Source: NCEH01 sp040049195 (GTDB lineage: Bacteria; Pseudomonadota; Alphaproteobacteria; Rhizobiales; Xanthobacteraceae). From it: a stretch of 64,000 bases of DNA. This document shows positions 25,473 to 33,271 of this stretch, in pieces (positions within the stretch are counted from its first letter, which is position 1; the number at the start of each line of letters is the position of its first letter). The notes under the pieces were generated by a model. That model was not told where the DNA came from. It was given only the letters and a program-made list of their open reading frames with translations, and did no database searches. The stretch lies in the NCBI RefSeq assembly GCF_040049195.1, contig NZ_JBDZDL010000001.1; one strand, given 5' to 3'. A program made the translations under genes and the position numbers.

Positions 25473-26911
25473 CAGGCGACGCTCACATAGCCCATCATCC
25501 CCGTCTCCATATGGTCGAGGATGTGGCAATGGAGCACCCAGTTTCCCGGCGCCGCGACGAAGGCGATCTCGGCGGTCTCGCGCACCTGGAGCAGCACGGT
25601 GTCGGCATAATGGCGCGGCCGCTTGGACTTGCTGGCCGAGATCACGTCGAACACATGCCCGTGCAGGTGGATGGGGTGCAGGTGCTGGGTGGGATTGGTG
25701 AGGCTGATCACATAGGAGCGCCCCGCCACCAGATGGGCGAGCGGCGCCGGCATGGGCTTGGTGCCGCCGGTGGGCCAGGAATTCTGATTGATGGCCCAGA
25801 AGGTGCGCGGCCCGGTGCAATATTGATCCACCAGCGCCTTGGCGAGCGGATCGTCGGGCGGCAGGCCGGCGGCCACCTGGGCGGCATCGTCGGTGGCCTG
25901 CTGGAGGCTGAGCGAGAGTCGCTCGGCCTTGCGCAGGTCCGGCTTCGGCACGTTCGGCGCCGGCAGGGCGATGGGCTTGAACGGGCGCTTGCGGAAGGAG
26001 GAGGCCGTGGCCTCGATACGCGCCAGCAGGAAGGGGTCGCCGCCGGTGCGATAATCATAGATCGAGAGGCTCTGTCCTTCGGCGGGCATGCGCACATGCA
26101 GGTCCAGCCGCTGGGAGGAGCCGAGATCGCAGGTGTCGAATTCCGCGGGCGGCACGGCGTGGCCGTCATAGGCGATGATGTAGCCCTCGGCCTCGCCGGT
26201 GCCGACCTGAACGGTGCGGGTGGAATCCAGATTGAGGATGCGCAGGCGCAGGTCCGCATGGGCGGGCGCGGACAGTATAGCCGGGCCGACCCCGTTGACG
26301 CCGCGCACGGTGCCATAGGTGCCGGCCTTGGAGGCGCCCTCCTCGGTGAGGAAAGGCAGGAAGGCGCCGTCCGGCGAAAGCCGCCAGTCCTTGATGACGA
26401 GGATATGCTCGGCCTGGAAGGGGAGCTTCTCCTCCTCCTCGACGATCAGCACCCCGGCGAGGCCGCGCCCCACCTGGCCGGTCTCGTCGCAATGGGGGTG
26501 GAAGAAATAAGTGCCGGCGTCCGGCAACGGCACTTCATAGGTGAATTGCCCGCCGTTCGCGGCGATCAAATCCTGCGTCAGCCCCGGCACGCCGTCCTGC
26601 GCATTGGGCAGGCGGATGCCGTGCCAATGCACGGTGGTGCCGACCGGCAGGCGATTGTCCACGGCGACCTTCAGCCGGGAGCCGCGCCGGGCGCGCACGA
26701 TAGGGAAAATCGTGTCGTTGAAGAGAAAGAGATCCTGCGCCTGCGTGCCCGGCCCGAGCAGGGTGCGCGGGCTGATGCGCGGCGTCAGGGTGAGTGGCTG
26801 GATCGGCGCGCGCGGGTCGGTGGCCGCGGCCGCCTGCCCAAGGCGCTGCGGCAGGAACCCGCTGAGGGCTCCTGCCGCGAGGCCGGTCAGAAGGGTGCGC
26901 CGCGTGAACAT
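25472..26911 (-). CDS. Multicopper oxidase family protein (Tat-exported)
   Basis: A 479-residue three-domain multicopper oxidase. A Tat-type signal (MFTRRTLLTGLAAGAL) precedes copper motifs HWHG (H95, H97), HPHCDE (H138, H140), HLHPIHLHGH (410-419) and HCHILDHMETGM (461-472). The type 1 cysteine is C462 and the probable axial methionine is M472. All four copper sites look complete. No methionine-rich insert of the CueO type is seen. In an imelysin/di-heme operon a ferroxidase role is plausible, like the Fet3-type logic, but laccase or Cu(I) oxidase activity is not excluded. It lies 5 bp after imelysin 1. The motif spacing is that of typical bacterial two- or three-domain oxidases. Confidence 0.9.
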   Translation of the reverse strand: MFTRRTLLTGLAAGALSGFLPQRLGQAAAATDPRAPIQPLTLTPRISPRTLLGPGTQAQDLFLFNDTIFPIVRARRGSRLKVAVDNRLPVGTTVHWHGIRLPNAQDGVPGLTQDLIAANGGQFTYEVPLPDAGTYFFHPHCDETGQVGRGLAGVLIVEEEEKLPFQAEHILVIKDWRLSPDGAFLPFLTEEGASKAGTYGTVRGVNGVGPAILSAPAHADLRLRILNLDSTRTVQVGTGEAEGYIIAYDGHAVPPAEFDTCDLGSSQRLDLHVRMPAEGQSLSIYDYRTGGDPFLLARIEATASSFRKRPFKPIALPAPNVPKPDLRKAERLSLSLQQATDDAAQVAAGLPPDDPLAKALVDQYCTGPRTFWAINQNSWPTGGTKPMPAPLAHLVAGRSYVISLTNPTQHLHPIHLHGHVFDVISASKSKRPRHYADTVLLQVRETAEIAFVAAPGNWVLHCHILDHMETGMMGYVSVA

Positions 26912-26916
26912 CTCGT

Positions 26917-28203
26917 TCAGTGGGTCTTCACCTTCGAGGGATCGTCGAGGCTCTTGGAGCCTTCCACCTTGATCTTCACGCCGAGGGCGGCGACCGCCTG
27001 CTCCAGCGCGCGGGTCTGGGCCACCAGGGCATCGATGCCGCGCTGGACGCGGGCGTTGCCCTCGGTATTCCCCTCGCCGATCATCTGGTCATAGGCTTCC
27101 TTGCCGCTGTCGGCGGTGTCCTTGATGTCCTTCAGGGCGGCGAGCGCGGCGTCCATGCGCTCCTTCACGGTGGCGGCCACCTTGGGGTCCTTGGCCGCAA
27201 CGAGATCGGCCACCGAGGGACCCTGCACCACGCTGCCGTCGAGCCGGGTGTAGCGGCCGTTATAGATGCCGGTGATGCCGACCTCGTCGTAATAATGGGA
27301 ATTGTGGGTATTGTCGGAGAAGCAATCATGCTCCTCCTCGGGGTCGTGCAGGATCAGGCCGAGCTTCATGCGCTCGCCCGCCAGCTCGCCATAGGAGAGC
27401 GAGCCGAGGCCGGTGAGGATGATGCCGAGCCCGGCCTTGTCGGACTTCTTCAGCACGAAGGCACGTGCCTCGCCCTTGGGACCCCAGGCCGTGGCCATCT
27501 CCTGCAGATCGGTGACCAGCAGGTCGGTCGCGGCCTTGAGATAAGCCGCACGGCGGTCGCAATTGCCGTTGGTGCAAGTCTTCAGGTCGTAATCGGTGGC
27601 CGGGCGATTGCCGGCGCCGGCCTTGGTGCCGTTCAGGTCCTGCCCCCACAGCAGGAATTCGATGGCGTGATAGCCGGTGGTGACATTGGCCTCCACGCCC
27701 GCCGCCTCGGCCAGCGAGGCGATCAGCTTGGGCGTGATGGTCGAGGTGTCCACCATCTTCTTGCCGACGCGGATCTGCTTGTTGGCGATGATGTTCGCCT
27801 TGTAGAGCGGGTTCTCGTCCGAGGTGTCGCCGTAGGACGGCGCCACATAATCGATCAGGCCTTCATCCAGGGGCCAGGCGTTCACCTTGCCCTCCCAGGC
27901 ATCCACCACCTTATTGCCGAAGCGGAAGCCCTCGGTCTGCTGGTAGGGCACGCGCGCGGCCTTCCAGGCGTCGCGCGCCTTGGCCAGGGTCGCGTCGGTT
28001 GGGGCGGCGAGGAAGGCGTTTACCGCACCCTGCAGCGTCTTCGCCGCGATCAGGCTGTCGCCATACATGGCCTCGGCCAGATTGGCGTAAGTGAAGAGAA
28101 CGTCTTTAATCTTGGGTGCCGGTGCGGTTTGCGCGCTGGCGGTAGTAATTGCGGACAGCGCCGCAAATCCCAAGGCAAAGATGAAAGTCTTGGCGCGTAT
28201 CAC
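26917..28203 (-). CDS. Imelysin family periplasmic iron-binding protein (IrpA-like)
   Basis: A 428-residue exported protein, first gene of the operon. The GTG at 28203 follows GGGAG at 8 bp and gives a clean signal peptide (KTFIFALGFAALSAITTASA, cut after about residue 24). The imelysin motif GxHxxE is intact as GYHAIE (177-182), followed by FLLWGQD. The later acidic/histidine stretch HDCFSDNTHNSHYYDEVG is typical of the iron-regulated IrpA group. This family is related to EfeO and probably binds iron or copper. The inverted repeat about 80 bp upstream may regulate the operon. The overlong frame starting at 28245 lacks a ribosome site. Confidence 0.9.
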   Translation of the reverse strand: MIRAKTFIFALGFAALSAITTASAQTAPAPKIKDVLFTYANLAEAMYGDSLIAAKTLQGAVNAFLAAPTDATLAKARDAWKAARVPYQQTEGFRFGNKVVDAWEGKVNAWPLDEGLIDYVAPSYGDTSDENPLYKANIIANKQIRVGKKMVDTSTITPKLIASLAEAAGVEANVTTGYHAIEFLLWGQDLNGTKAGAGNRPATDYDLKTCTNGNCDRRAAYLKAATDLLVTDLQEMATAWGPKGEARAFVLKKSDKAGLGIILTGLGSLSYGELAGERMKLGLILHDPEEEHDCFSDNTHNSHYYDEVGITGIYNGRYTRLDGSVVQGPSVADLVAAKDPKVAATVKERMDAALAALKDIKDTADSGKEAYDQMIGEGNTEGNARVQRGIDALVAQTRALEQAVAALGVKIKVEGSKSLDDPSKVKTH

Positions 28204-28280
28204 AGCAAATGCTCCCGCGTCGCCCGGCAGAAATCGCAGGGCCACCCCGCATCAGCCATAACCGAGGGGGAGATCTCCTG

Positions 28281-28301
28281 CAAGTTGAGCGCGCAAACTT
28301 G
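28281..28301. promoter_or_regulatory. Inverted repeat upstream of the imelysin/multicopper oxidase operon
   Basis: CAAGTT (28281-28286) and AACTTG (28296-28301) are perfect 6-bp arms with a 9-bp spacer, 78 bp before the GTG of the first imelysin. Placement just ahead of a five-gene transcript makes it a good candidate operator. It is not an ICE motif and does not match the TGA-N9-TCA type I know for RirA. The factor is unknown. Confidence 0.5.
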
Positions 28302-28355
28302 GAATGACTACAGGCTGGATGCTTGGCGCGCAAAACCCGGACGCGAGGGAAGCGG

Positions 28356-28721
28356 TCAGGCGCGGCGGCGCAGGATCTTCAGGCGGCCCAGCAGTTCGGC
28401 GACCGCTTCGGGCGGCAGCAAGGCGATTTCCTTCGCCAGCAGATTGGCGAGTTCGGTGGCCTCCGGCGTCAGGCCGGCGGTGTCCACGGTGACGCGGGGA
28501 TGGGACACTTCGGCCAGCCGCTGGAGGTCCTCCGCCTCGTCCCAGATCACGTTGAAATAGGCGATCACCCGCTGCACCAGCGGCCAGGTGGGGCGCCCGC
28601 GCTTGCCGTTCTCCAGCGCCGAGAGATAGGTCGGCGTCACGCCCACCGCATGGGCCATCTCGCTGAGGGTCACGCCCTTGCGGGCGCGCAATTCGCGCAC
28701 CCGGCGCCCGAACGGGGTCAT
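28356..28721 (-). CDS. XRE family helix-turn-helix regulator
   Basis: A 121-residue DNA-binding protein. Cro/CI-type helix-turn-helix at about residues 5-65 (FGRRVRELRARKGVTLSEM, then TPTYLSALENGKRGRP). The C-terminal helical part (about 66-121) has PEAVAELLGRLKILRRRA. The ATG at 28721 follows GAGGGTG. It sits 10 bp after the Smr stop and 150 bp from the imelysin operon start. It could regulate itself or the neighbouring operon, but no proof exists. A longer upstream frame reads through the Smr gene and is rejected. Confidence 0.85.
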   Translation of the reverse strand: MTPFGRRVRELRARKGVTLSEMAHAVGVTPTYLSALENGKRGRPTWPLVQRVIAYFNVIWDEAEDLQRLAEVSHPRVTVDTAGLTPEATELANLLAKEIALLPPEAVAELLGRLKILRRRA

Positions 28722-28731
28722 GCGCGCACCC

Positions 28732-29367
28732 TCATGGCTGCGCCGCGCCGCGCCGCCGGCGGATGCGGATATAGAGCGCGCCGTCGCCCCCATGGCGGCG
28801 CGCCGCGCTCTCGAAGCCCACCACATAGGGCCGCATGGCAGCGTCCGAGAGCCATTGCGGCACTGCCCGGCGCAGCACGCCGCGCTCCGGCGTGCCGGAC
28901 ATGAACACGGTTTCCGGATCGCCCTTGCCGGTGATCACCAGCACCAGAGCGTGGCCCGCGGCCTGCGCTTCCACCACGAACATCAGCAGCCGGCGATGGG
29001 CGGCCGCCTGGGTGAGGCCATGGAGATCGAGCCGGGCATCCACCTCGCCGCCCCGCGTCAGGCGGCGCCGCACCTTGGGTTCGAGCACCGAGAGCGGCGG
29101 CGGGGCGGGCGCTTCCAGCGCGCGGCGCGCGGCGGCGGTGCCGGTGGGCCTGAGGATGCGTTTTTTGGCGGGGGGCGCGGGGGGCGCCGCCGGTTCGCTC
29201 GCGGAGCTCTCCGCCTCCGGCACCGGCGGCACCGGCGCCGCAGCGGGGGCGGGCGGCGGCGTGAGGGGGCGCGGGGCGGCGCGCAGCGGGGCGACCGAGC
29301 GCACCACATGCTGCCAGAGCGCGCGTTCCTCCTCGTTCAGCAGCCGCCTGCGGCCCCGCCGGCTCAT
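28732..29367 (-). CDS. Smr domain protein
   Basis: A 211-residue protein. A basic, proline/alanine-rich N-terminus (about 1-95) leads to a C-terminal Smr domain (about 110-205) with DLHGLTQAAAH, the LDLH-type motif, and LVLVITGKGD, the TGKG-type motif. Smr domains in MutS2 and stand-alone proteins have nuclease activity on DNA or RNA in relatives. Here the substrate is unknown. Its ATG overlaps the mltA stop by four bases (ATGA), so translation is coupled to mltA. This mltA-smr order is common in Rhizobiales. Confidence 0.9.
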   Translation of the reverse strand: MSRRGRRRLLNEEERALWQHVVRSVAPLRAAPRPLTPPPAPAAAPVPPVPEAESSASEPAAPPAPPAKKRILRPTGTAAARRALEAPAPPPLSVLEPKVRRRLTRGGEVDARLDLHGLTQAAAHRRLLMFVVEAQAAGHALVLVITGKGDPETVFMSGTPERGVLRRAVPQWLSDAAMRPYVVGFESAARRHGGDGALYIRIRRRRGAAQP

Positions 29368-30683
29368 GGCGCTTTCGCCCGCACCGGCTGGAGGCGCGGC
29401 ACCAAAAGGGTGAAGGCCCCAGGGTGGCGGATGCGCCCGGCCACCGCAGCGGCGGCATCGCCGGCCCCGAAGAACAGATCGGCCCGCGCCGGCCCGACGA
29501 TGGCGGAGCCGGTATCCTGCGCAATCATCAGCCGGCGGAACGGGTCGGCGCTGGTCGCGTGCGCCAGCGGCAGAGGGGCGTCGATGAAGATCGGCGTGCC
29601 ATAGGCGTGGAGCGCGCGGTCGATGGCGATGGAACGCCCCGCCGTCAGCGGCACGCCCTGCGCGCCCAGCGCCCCCGCATCGGCGGCGAGCGGCACGGCG
29701 CGGAAGAACACGAACGAGCGGTTCTCCCGCATCAAATCGGTGCCCGCCTGCGGGTTCTGCTCGATATAGGCGCGGATGGCGGCCATGGACATGGCCTCGC
29801 GGGAGACCAGCCCGCGCTGGATCAGCAGGCGGCCCACGGGCGTGTAGGGATAGCCGTTATGGCCGTCGTAATTGAGCCGCAGCGCCTTGCCGTCGGGCAG
29901 GCGGATGCGCGCCGAACCCTGGATCTGCATGAAGAACAGATCCACCGGATGGGCGATATAGGCGATTTCCAGCCCGCGCCCGGCGAGCGCGCCGCCCTCG
30001 ATCTCCGCGCGATCATAATAAGGCACCAGCCCCTCGCCGGCGCGGCGCACCGCGCCGCCCTTGTTGCTGCCCGCCGGGCCGGTGGGAATGAGGTCCGCCG
30101 GTCGGCCGTAGACCGGCACCTTGAATTCGGGGGAGGGGGTGAGCGAACCGTCCAGCTCGGGCTCGTAATAGCCGGTGAGGAAGCCGGGCGGGTTCTTCTC
30201 CGGCACGATGGTGTAAGGCCGGAAATTGGCCTCGAAATACAGCCGCGCCACGGCTGCGGAGGCGGTCTCGGGGGCGAGGGTGCGCACCAGGCGGCGGGCA
30301 TTGTCGCATGCGGTGCGCAGGCCCGGCACCAGCGCGGGATTGTCCGGCGGGCCGACCTCTGCCGGACGGGCGCGCAGGGCGCCGCAACTGGCGAGGAAGG
30401 TGGCGAACGCGGCCGCCTGGTCGTCCTGCGCCCAGCCCGGCAGGGCAGCGTAGCTGATGGCGTCCAGCCGCGCGCCGGCGATCTCCGGCCGGGTGACGGG
30501 CGCGAGGAGCGGCGGGCCGGCGAGGCCGCTCGCCGCCGTCGCGGGGATGGCGAGCCCCGTCGCGAGGAAGAGGACAAGGCCGGCCAACGCCGCGTGCTGT
30601 CTGAAGGAGGCCGGGCGCGCGATGGCGGTCCGCTTCCAGCGCGCCCGCGCTGCTGGAAGGCCTGGCGCTAAGGCACGTCGCAA
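29364..30683 (-). CDS. mltA: MltA, membrane-bound lytic murein transglycosylase A
   Basis: A lytic transglycosylase that cuts peptidoglycan glycan strands with anhydro-end formation. The MltA barrel (about PPGFLTGYYEPELDGS to ARLRLPDG) and the 3D-type domain (PIFIDAPLPLAH to DTGSAIVGPARADLFFG) are both clear. The acid residue sits in AQDTGSAI. The N-terminal hydrophobic stretch LAGLVLFLATGLAIPATA looks like a signal or anchor, but no lipobox cysteine is seen, unlike E. coli MltA. The start is unsure: I use the TTG at 30683, since the frame beyond it reads through a palindromic repeat at 30726-30747. TTG at 30587 is another choice. Neither has a clear ribosome site. Confidence 0.87.
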   Translation of the reverse strand: MRRALAPGLPAARARWKRTAIARPASFRQHAALAGLVLFLATGLAIPATAASGLAGPPLLAPVTRPEIAGARLDAISYAALPGWAQDDQAAAFATFLASCGALRARPAEVGPPDNPALVPGLRTACDNARRLVRTLAPETASAAVARLYFEANFRPYTIVPEKNPPGFLTGYYEPELDGSLTPSPEFKVPVYGRPADLIPTGPAGSNKGGAVRRAGEGLVPYYDRAEIEGGALAGRGLEIAYIAHPVDLFFMQIQGSARIRLPDGKALRLNYDGHNGYPYTPVGRLLIQRGLVSREAMSMAAIRAYIEQNPQAGTDLMRENRSFVFFRAVPLAADAGALGAQGVPLTAGRSIAIDRALHAYGTPIFIDAPLPLAHATSADPFRRLMIAQDTGSAIVGPARADLFFGAGDAAAAVAGRIRHPGAFTLLVPRLQPVRAKAP

Positions 30684-30725
30684 AATGAGGGTTTTGCCGG
30701 CCCGCCGGCTTTCGCCTTTTGCGAA

Positions 30726-30747
30726 CCTCTCCCGCAAGCGGGAGAGG
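30726..30747. repeat. Intergenic palindrome, family of GGAGAGG repeats
   Basis: CCTCTCCCGC (30726-30735) and GCGGGAGAGG (30738-30747) form a perfect 10-bp palindrome with an AA loop between the Tim44-like gene and mltA. Related palindromes occur at 33045-33067 and 33111-33156. It resembles the small mosaic repeats seen in many rhizobial intergenic spaces. Function unknown; it may affect mRNA stability or end transcripts. Confidence 0.75.
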
Positions 30748-30860
30748 GGGCGAAGGAGGGGCGCGCTGTGGGCGGGTTCCGCATCCGTGCCGCCGTGCCG
30801 CGCCGGTGTGGCAGCGGCGTCAGCGGCCTGCGGTGGGCGCGCGGGCGCCATCGATGGGCC

Positions 30861-31574
30861 TTACTGCGCCGCTTCGGTGGCGACCAGCTTCCAATTGGGG
30901 TCGCGGGTGCCGAGATCGCGCGCGAAAGTCCACACGTCGGTCACGTCGGACACGCTGTCCGGGCTGCCGTCCGCCACCGAGCCATCCTTGGCGCGGGTCA
31001 CGGAAATCAGCTTGGAAACAAAGCGCACCGTGACCTGGGCGGTGCGGCCGCGCACGTTGGCGTCCACGAGGTCCGCCGTCTCGATGGAGACGAAGCGCGA
31101 TTCCATGGTCTCGCCCCGGCTCTCGCGGTCGGCGATGGCGGCGACGAAACCGTCATAGACGTCCTTGGCCAGCAGGTCCTTGAGCTGGCGCCGGTCGCCG
31201 TTGGCGAACGCGAGCACGATCAGCTCATAGGCACCCTTGGCGCCGGAGAGGAATTGCTTCGCGTCGAAATCCGGCTCGATGGCGACGATCTGGTCGAGCG
31301 CCTGGGCCACCGGAGATCCCTCGGTCGTCACGCCCTGCCAGCGGAAGCCGGGCGGGGTGTCGTCGTTCACCGGCGCGCGGGCGGGCAGGTCGCTGTTGCG
31401 CTCCGGCAGGGTCACCACATTGTCGGCGGGGGCCGGTGGCGGGCGCGTGGCATCGCGCGAATAGGGGTCGTAGGGGGGCCGTTCCTTGCCGGTGCGCTGG
31501 CCGAGCACCGAGCGCAGGCGGAAGAAGATGAAGACCGCAAGGGCCAGGAAGATGATCGTGTAAATGTCGAGCAC
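30861..31574 (-). CDS. timA: Tim44/TimA-like domain protein
   Basis: A 237-residue inner-membrane-anchored protein. From the GTG at 31574 it opens LDIYTIIFLALAVFIFFRLR, a transmembrane helix, then a basic linker (LGQRTGKERPPYDPYS) and a Tim44-like domain (about 95-237, DQIVAIEPDFDAKQFLSGAK onwards). In alphaproteobacteria the Tim44-like protein TimA is a membrane-associated relative of the mitochondrial import motor subunit, with a proposed role in protein export. GGAGG is 14 bp upstream of GTG, rather far. The neighbouring mltA-smr order fits the Rhizobiales cluster. The longer frame to 31670 adds a glycine/serine-rich leader with no support. Confidence 0.87.
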   Translation of the reverse strand: MLDIYTIIFLALAVFIFFRLRSVLGQRTGKERPPYDPYSRDATRPPPAPADNVVTLPERNSDLPARAPVNDDTPPGFRWQGVTTEGSPVAQALDQIVAIEPDFDAKQFLSGAKGAYELIVLAFANGDRRQLKDLLAKDVYDGFVAAIADRESRGETMESRFVSIETADLVDANVRGRTAQVTVRFVSKLISVTRAKDGSVADGSPDSVSDVTDVWTFARDLGTRDPNWKLVATEAAQ

Positions 31575-31898
31575 TGCGCTTCGCCATGCCTCCGGCTGCG
31601 CGGACGAGCCGCCACCGCCAATGTTGCCGCCGCTTGAGGCCCCTCGCCATCCCGAAGGACGCCAAGACACCCCACCCCTGGGACACGACCGACCCTCGGT
31701 TCAGATGGATATCCTAACCGGCCGCATTCCGAAACCCGCCTTCTCGGCCAACGCCGCCCCGCCCGGGCGATAAACCGACATCCCTCTATATGTACGTGGT
31801 CCGCGCCCCGCCGCCACCCCCTCGGGCGGCCTGACGGTGAATAACCTTAGGGCAGGGCCCCGGGATGCGCCACATGCGCCACCGCGCCGCACGCTCCG
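31575..31898. other. Intergenic stretch upstream of the Tim44-like gene
   Basis: A gap between a leftward and a rightward gene. I see no gene or RNA in it. It is less GC-rich in patches (GGATATCC near 31709, TATATGTAC near 31788) and probably holds the promoter of the Tim44-like gene, which I cannot place firmly. Confidence 0.4.
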
Positions 31899-31927
31899 TT
31901 GACCGCTGCCCCAGGGTCACATAAGCT
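31899..31927 (+). promoter_or_regulatory. Candidate sigma-70 promoter of the TTT transporter genes
   Basis: TTGACC (31899-31904) is followed after exactly 17 bp by TAAGCT (31922-31927). The start codon of the substrate-binding protein lies about 107 bp further on. The -35 is near consensus and the -10 is weak, so some activation is likely. Confidence 0.45.
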
Positions 31928-32033
31928 GTTTCAAACGATTAAAAGAATTTGCCGCCACCCCCCAAAGGCCACGCCAATCAAGGCCGGGGGCGGCGACGAA
32001 GGGGCCGCTCGAGCCCCCAACGGGAGGAAGCGC

Positions 32034-33002
32034 ATGAAACGATTGCTCGTCGCCGGGCTTAGCCTCGCCATGTCCGCATTGCTGCCGCTGGGGGCCGCCA
32101 AGGCGGCCTATCCCGACCGGCCGATCACGCTCATCGTGCCCTGGGGCGCGGGCGGCGGCACGGACGCGGTGGCGCGGATCATCGGCTCGCTGATGGAACG
32201 CGACCTCGGCCAGCCGGTGGCCGTGGTGAACCGCACCGGCGGCCAGGGCGTGGTGGGCCATCAGGCGATCGCCGACGCGCCGCCGGACGGCTACACCATC
32301 GGCCTGCTGACGGTGGAAATCGCCATGATGCACTGGGCCGGCCTCACCAAGCTGGATCCCTCCTCCTACACCCCGATCGGCCTGGTGAACGAGGATGCCG
32401 CCGGCCTCCAGGTGCGCGCCGATTCCCCCTACAAGACCGCCAACGACCTGATCGAGGACATCAAGAAGAGCCCCGGCAAATTCAAGGCGTCCGGCACCGG
32501 GCAGGGCGGCATCTGGCATCTGGCTGTGGCCGGCATGCTGTCCTCGCTGAAGGTGGACCCGGCGAGCGTGCCCTGGGTGCCGAGCGCGGGCGCCGCTCCC
32601 GGCCTGCAGGACCTGATGGCCGGCGGGGTGCAGATCGTCACCTGCTCCCTGCCCGAGGCGCGCGCGCTGATCGACGCCGGGCGGGTGAAGAGCCTCGCCG
32701 TCATGGGCAAGGAGCGCTCCAAGCTGATGCCCGACATCCCGACCCTGAAGGAAGCCACCGGCAGCGACTGGACCATCGGCGCGTGGCGCGGCATCGCCGG
32801 GCCGAAGGGCCTGCCGAAGGAGGTTTCCGACAAGCTCATCGCCTCGGTGAAGAAGGCGTACGAAAGCAAGGAATACCAGGAGTTCCTCACCAATCGCGGG
32901 TTCGGCGGGCGGTGGGCGGAAGGCCCCGCGTTCGGCACGTTCATGGCGCAGAGCGACACCGCCCTCGGCGCGGTGATGAAGGAAGTGGGGCTCTCGAAAT
33001 AG
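32034..33002 (+). CDS. TTT-family tricarboxylate transporter substrate-binding protein (Bug/TctC)
   Basis: A 322-residue periplasmic protein. Signal peptide (about 1-22, LLVAGLSLAMSALLPLGAAKA) followed by YPDRPITLIVPWGAGGGTDAVAR, the standard Bug-family opening. Mature features include GQGVVGHQAIADAPPDGYT and a C-terminal domain ending GAVMKEVGL. It binds a carboxylate (often a tricarboxylate or aromatic acid) and passes it to the TctA/TctB membrane pair encoded downstream. GGGAGGAAG is a strong ribosome site. It is separated from tctB by 269 bp that carry palindromic repeats. The bound ligand is unknown. Confidence 0.9.
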   Translation: MKRLLVAGLSLAMSALLPLGAAKAAYPDRPITLIVPWGAGGGTDAVARIIGSLMERDLGQPVAVVNRTGGQGVVGHQAIADAPPDGYTIGLLTVEIAMMHWAGLTKLDPSSYTPIGLVNEDAAGLQVRADSPYKTANDLIEDIKKSPGKFKASGTGQGGIWHLAVAGMLSSLKVDPASVPWVPSAGAAPGLQDLMAGGVQIVTCSLPEARALIDAGRVKSLAVMGKERSKLMPDIPTLKEATGSDWTIGAWRGIAGPKGLPKEVSDKLIASVKKAYESKEYQEFLTNRGFGGRWAEGPAFGTFMAQSDTALGAVMKEVGLSK

Positions 33003-33044
33003 CATTCCGCCCCTGAGCGGCGCGGCTCTTTCTGCTCGCCCCAA

Positions 33045-33067
33045 CCCTCTCCCCGGCGGGGAGAGGG
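33045..33067. repeat. Intergenic palindrome in TTT operon, copy A
   Basis: CCCTCTCCCC (33045-33054) and GGGGAGAGGG (33058-33067) pair perfectly around a GGC loop. It belongs to the same GAGAGG palindrome family as 30726-30747 and lies just after the substrate-binding protein gene, where it could stabilise the first message relative to the membrane genes. Confidence 0.75.
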
Positions 33068-33110
33068 GGCGAAAGGCTCCACTTCAACGAAGACCCTGAC
33101 CCAGGATTCA

Positions 33111-33156
33111 CCTCACCCCGCCGGGGAGAGGTCGGCCGCACAGCGGACAGGTGAGG
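33111..33156. repeat. Intergenic palindrome in TTT operon, copy B
   Basis: CCTCACC (33111-33117) and GGTGAGG (33150-33156) enclose an inner CCCCG/CGGGG core next to GAGAGG and a GCGGAC tract. This is a longer relative of copy A, 44 bp further on. Together the two give strong secondary structure between the first and second TTT genes. Confidence 0.6.
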
Positions 33157-33271
33157 GGGCGCCGGCCGTGCCGGCAAACGCGCGCCCCGTCAGACGGGCC
33201 GGAGTGCCAGGTGTCCCCAGCAAAAGGGGATCGTCCCAACGAACGTTTCATGCGCACCCAAGGACTGCACC

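Noticed and set aside
29364..30851. Full 495-codon frame for mltA
   Set aside because: The extra N-terminus translates the palindromic repeat at 30726-30747 and has no signal-like pattern, so the real start must be downstream.
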